From Flavobacterium cheongpyeongense (GTDB lineage: Bacteria; Bacteroidota; Bacteroidia; Flavobacteriales; Flavobacteriaceae), in the NCBI RefSeq assembly GCF_003202435.1, contig NZ_QJHK01000001.1, positions 372,001 through 436,000 on the forward strand: DNA of 64,000 nucleotides. Reading direction: 5' to 3'. Shown here piece by piece: positions 61,394-64,000 of the stretch. Position 1 is the stretch's first letter, and each line of letters starts with the position of its first letter. Position numbers and translations under genes: made by a program. The notes under the pieces were generated by a model, which ran no database searches, was not told where the DNA came from, and worked only from the letters and a program-made list of their open reading frames with translations.

Positions 61394-61738
61394 TTATTCC
61401 AGAAAAGAAGCTACTTTATCCAAATCACGCCCAATAATAGCCTTCCCGTCTCTTACGACGATTGGCCTTTCAATCAAAATTGGGTTGTCTGTCATTGCCT
61501 GAATGACTTCAGAATCTGTTAATGCTTTTTCTTTAAATTCATCAATCCAGATTTTTTCTTTAATCCTTACTAATTCAATTGGTTTCAGATTCAATTTTTC
61601 GATTAAACTTTTTAATTCATCAAAAGTAGGAGTTACAGTAAGATAAGGGATTATTTCATAACTTAGATTTGCTTCATCTATAAAAGCCAGGCAATTTCTG
61701 GATTTTCCGCACCGTGGATTATGGTAAATTTGTATCAT
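61394..61738 (-). CDS. ArsC/Spx-family reductase (arsenate reductase-like)
   Basis: 114 aa, normal length. The thioredoxin-fold start MIQIYHNPRCGKSRNCLAF carries the catalytic C10, and NPILIERPIVV carries the conserved Arg. ArsC reduces arsenate with glutathione/glutaredoxin, but this phylum uses bacillithiol-type thiols, and many relatives are called arsenate reductase (glutaredoxin) on similarity alone. Being outside any ars operon, another redox role is possible. It is monocistronic, between the receptor gene and the divergent protease gene. Confidence 0.85.
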   Translation of the reverse strand: MIQIYHNPRCGKSRNCLAFIDEANLSYEIIPYLTVTPTFDELKSLIEKLNLKPIELVRIKEKIWIDEFKEKALTDSEVIQAMTDNPILIERPIVVRDGKAIIGRDLDKVASFLE

Positions 61739-61856
61739 AGTATTTTTTTTGAAAGTGCTAATAAATAATTGGATTTAAAAAAAGTATTTTAGCAATGCCA
61801 AAAGTAAGGTTTACTTACTTATTATACTTAATTTAGAATTTTAAAATTTTTAATAC

Positions 61857-62789
61857 ATGTTTTTACAACAAGGAATTAAGCCTGAAAATACTTTTGTAAA
61901 GTATATTTTAGGCTCTGTCATAATAATTATAGCTTCGTTTGTTGGTCAAATTCCATTTGCAGGAGTAGTTTTGTTTGATGTTTTTTTAAACAAAAAGCCT
62001 TACCCGACAAATGATACGATGTTAATGAAAATGTTCGATTCCAATCTGACTTTATTTTTGGTTATGATTTCTTTTGCTTTCGCATTAGGAGCTGTTTTTT
62101 ATGTTGCCAGACATTTCCATAATCAAAGTGTTTTATCCCTTACAACCTCACGAAAAACAGTAGATACCAAGCGTATTTTATTTTCATTTTTTTTGTGGGC
62201 AGGATTTTCCATACTAAGCTTTTTGCTTGTATATTTACAATCACCTGAGCAATTTATTTTGAATTTCAAACCCATTCCTTTTCTGATTCTGGTAGCTATC
62301 GGAACACTTTTAATTCCGATACAAACCAGCACTGAGGAGTATATTTTCAGGGGTTATCTTATGCAGGGTTTTGCCAATTTAGCACGAAACAGATGGTTTC
62401 CTTTATTAATGACTTCTCTTATATTTGGTTCGATGCATTGGTTTAATCCGGAAGTAACTAAAATGGGACCCATCATTATGGTTTATTATATAGGTACCGG
62501 TTTATTTTTAGGGATCCTTACATTAATGGATGAAGGAATGGAACTGGCACTTGGTTTTCACGCTGCAAATAACCTGATTGGTGCTTTGTTGGTAACCTCT
62601 AATTGGTCGGTTTTTCAAACCTATTCTATTTTCATTGATTTATCTGAACCCTCAGCAGGTTTCGATGTTATTTTTCCGGTTGTGATTATATACCCTATTT
62701 TGCTATTTATTTTTAGTAAAAAATACAACTGGAAAAATTGGAGAGAAAAATTAACAGGGGACATAACTGTTACAGAAATAATAAATTAA
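61857..62789 (+). CDS. CPBP-family intramembrane glutamic endopeptidase
   Basis: 310 aa with about eight transmembrane segments. The family motifs are present: E160-E161 in TEEYIFRG, H194 in FGSMHWFNPE, and H235 in LGFHAANN. CPBP (Rce1-like) proteases cleave within or near the membrane. In bacteria many are unknown in function, some linked to bacteriocin immunity or prenylated substrates. The menE gene starts 1 bp after the stop, so the two are cotranscribed. The direct functional link to menaquinone is doubtful. Confidence 0.88.
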   Translation: MFLQQGIKPENTFVKYILGSVIIIIASFVGQIPFAGVVLFDVFLNKKPYPTNDTMLMKMFDSNLTLFLVMISFAFALGAVFYVARHFHNQSVLSLTTSRKTVDTKRILFSFFLWAGFSILSFLLVYLQSPEQFILNFKPIPFLILVAIGTLLIPIQTSTEEYIFRGYLMQGFANLARNRWFPLLMTSLIFGSMHWFNPEVTKMGPIIMVYYIGTGLFLGILTLMDEGMELALGFHAANNLIGALLVTSNWSVFQTYSIFIDLSEPSAGFDVIFPVVIIYPILLFIFSKKYNWKNWREKLTGDITVTEIIN

Positions 62790-62790
62790 A

Positions 62791-63831
62791 ATGATGCAAT
62801 TAACTCATAAAAACGTTCATAATTATTTTAAAATAAATGGATACCACCTTAATGGAGATGAACTCAGTAATGCAGCCTATAGTTATATCAAAGAAGGTGA
62901 TTCTAACGAACAGGCTATTGGCGAATTTTTATTAGACTGGTTGGATCAAAAGGAGTATATCGAAATAAAAACATCCGGAACTACAGGTCTTCCTAAACTA
63001 GTCCGGTTACAAAAGCAATCCATGATTCAATCTGCGTTAGCAACCGGGGATTTCTTCGATTTAAAACCAGGAGACAAAGCATTACTTTGCTTACCAGTAA
63101 AATTTATCGCAGGAAAAATGATGCTGGTAAGGAGCTTAATCCTAGGTCTTGATTTAGCTATTACAGAACCCAGTACAACGCCTTTAGCATTCAATAAGTC
63201 TACTTATGATTTTGTGGCAATGGTACCTTTACAAGTACAAAATTCGGTTAAGGATTTAAAAAAAGTTAAAAAACTTATTGTAGGCGGAGCAAAAATGAGC
63301 ACTGTATTAGAAGAAAAACTTTTGCATTTAAAAACAGCTGTTTATGAAACTTATGGTATGACCGAAACAATCACTCATATAGCTGCGAGAAGGATTGGTG
63401 AAAAAGTTTTTACTGTTCTGCCCAATATAAAAATCAGTAAAGACGATCGGGGATGTTTAGTAATTGATATCCCTGCTATTTCCAAAGAACCAATTATTAC
63501 TAATGATTTAATTGAATTAATACGGGAAAAACAATTTACTTTTTTAGGCAGAATCGATAATGTAATTAATAGCGGAGGTGTAAAGTTAATTCCGGAACAG
63601 ATTGAAGCAAAACTAATTGGAAAAATCAATTCCAGATTTTTTGTAATAGGAATTCCCGATGCTTTTTTAGGAGAAAAATTAATTTTGGTTATTGAGGGGG
63701 AAAAACAGGTTTTTCCATCTGATTTTTTTCATAACCTTGATAAATATGAAAAACCAAAGGAAATCGTTTTTATTCCTAAATTTAAAGAAAATGAAAACGG
63801 AAAACTGTTACGTAAACCAAGCTTACTTTAA
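62791..63831 (+). CDS. menE: o-Succinylbenzoate-CoA ligase (MenE-like)
   Basis: 346 aa, shorter than typical MenE (about 450), but with the AMP-binding elements: TSGTTGLPKLVRL, PVKFIAGKMMLVRS, YETYGMTETITHIA and GRIDNVINSGGVKLIPEQIE, plus the C-terminal Lys in NGKLLRKP. The short N-terminus is common in Bacteroidota MenE. It makes OSB-CoA for menaquinone. It starts 1 bp after the CPBP protease gene stop. The related menF and thioesterase genes lie about 6 kb upstream. A different acyl-CoA ligase activity is possible because the gene is not in a full men operon. Confidence 0.85.
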   Translation: MMQLTHKNVHNYFKINGYHLNGDELSNAAYSYIKEGDSNEQAIGEFLLDWLDQKEYIEIKTSGTTGLPKLVRLQKQSMIQSALATGDFFDLKPGDKALLCLPVKFIAGKMMLVRSLILGLDLAITEPSTTPLAFNKSTYDFVAMVPLQVQNSVKDLKKVKKLIVGGAKMSTVLEEKLLHLKTAVYETYGMTETITHIAARRIGEKVFTVLPNIKISKDDRGCLVIDIPAISKEPIITNDLIELIREKQFTFLGRIDNVINSGGVKLIPEQIEAKLIGKINSRFFVIGIPDAFLGEKLILVIEGEKQVFPSDFFHNLDKYEKPKEIVFIPKFKENENGKLLRKPSLL

Positions 63832-63849
63832 TAAACTCTCAAAATAAAA

Positions 63850-63890
63850 AATTCCAAATTCCAATCTATATAAAATTGGAATTTGGAATT
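63850..63890. terminator. Terminator between converging genes
   Basis: AATTCCAAATTCCAAT (63850-63865) and its perfect complement (63875-63890) form a 16-bp stem with a 9-nt loop. On the minus strand a T-run follows, so it mainly ends the gene at 63911, and may also stop menE transcription. Confidence 0.7.
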
Positions 63891-63910
63891 AAAATAGAAT
63901 GTTTAAAAAA

Positions 63911-64000
63911 CTATACTTTGCGTTCTAATAATGCCATATAGAATCCGTCAAAACCAGATTCTGAAGCCAGTATTTTTCGATCCTTTATAAACTTAAATTG
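63911..64000 (-). CDS. C-terminus of an RsmB/RsmF-type rRNA methyltransferase (partial)
   Basis: Thirty codons are visible, from the right edge to the stop at 63911-63913. The tail reads ASESGFDGFYMALLERK. The GFDGFYMALL ending is the last strand of NOP2/Sun-type rRNA cytosine-C5 methyltransferases, where it packs against the SAM-binding fold. The rest lies beyond the window, so the identification is by this short motif only. Confidence 0.6.
   Translation of the reverse strand, partial: QFKFIKDRKILASESGFDGFYMALLERKV

Overview
This 64 kb window looks like the chromosome of a Flavobacterium-like member of the Bacteroidota. The evidence is in the sequence: an AT-rich composition; many genes preceded by the TAnnTTTG -7 promoter element typical of this phylum; type IX secretion (T9SS) sorting domains; bacillithiol and menaquinone genes; and characteristic flavobacterial families (DUF3857 transglutaminase-like proteins, DUF3810, SusC-type plug and barrel receptors, MORN/YwqK-type repeat proteins). 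Most genes are ordinary housekeeping or envelope genes in short operons.

The most notable part is the left end (1-4986, minus strand), a complete-looking retron. A TAnnTTTG promoter starts a short ncRNA that has paired a1/a2 ends, a msr hairpin with a UUU loop and a 25-bp perfect msd stem. A rho-independent terminator follows, then a retron-type reverse transcriptase (NAxxH, YADD and VTG motifs), then 18 bp later a very large WGR-domain protein with HEAT-like helical repeats that runs off the left edge. This WGR protein is the probable effector of an anti-phage system.

Region by region: 5280-9210 holds an acyl-CoA ligase, a small secreted protein, a MORN-repeat protein and a DUF4956 membrane protein. 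9211-15450 holds an exported PEP-synthase-like protein with an unusual domain order, mnmA, a T9SS subtilase, a nitronate-monooxygenase-type flavoenzyme and a small secreted protein. 15535-22668 is a minus-strand operon of a 1084-aa TPR/MORN-repeat protein and two DUF3857 proteins, one with an intact Cys-His-Asp triad and one without. 23010-33931 holds a DUF4268 protein, a CoA-type Nudix hydrolase, a PlsC-type acyltransferase, an ECF sigma factor with a membrane partner, a DUF3810 protein, pepD, a DEAD-box helicase followed by a gene whose start codon lies inside a long hairpin, rdgB, and a YhcH-family protein. 33970-39585 holds tandem lipoprotein paralogues, an FMN glutamate-synthase-like protein, an NYN-LOTUS protein and an alpha-oxoamine synthase.

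A second accessory region, 39601-47208, contains a 17-bp palindrome, a possible micro-ORF, a T9SS-tagged protein, and a 2209-aa SpvB/VCBS/RHS polymorphic-toxin-like protein. The RHS C-terminal tip carries a His-then-Cys arrangement and is followed 12 bp later by a small two-helix membrane protein, a candidate immunity protein. The right third (47389-64000) holds purL, a secreted endonuclease with a T9SS tag, a parallel beta-helix lipoprotein, menaquinone genes (hotdog thioesterase, menF, menE), a 15-copy heptanucleotide tandem repeat at the menF 3' end, bshB1, tRNA-His, an outer-membrane receptor, an ArsC-family protein, a CPBP protease and the end of an RsmB/RsmF-like methyltransferase gene.

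Everything was read by eye. Family assignments rest on visible motifs, not database searches.
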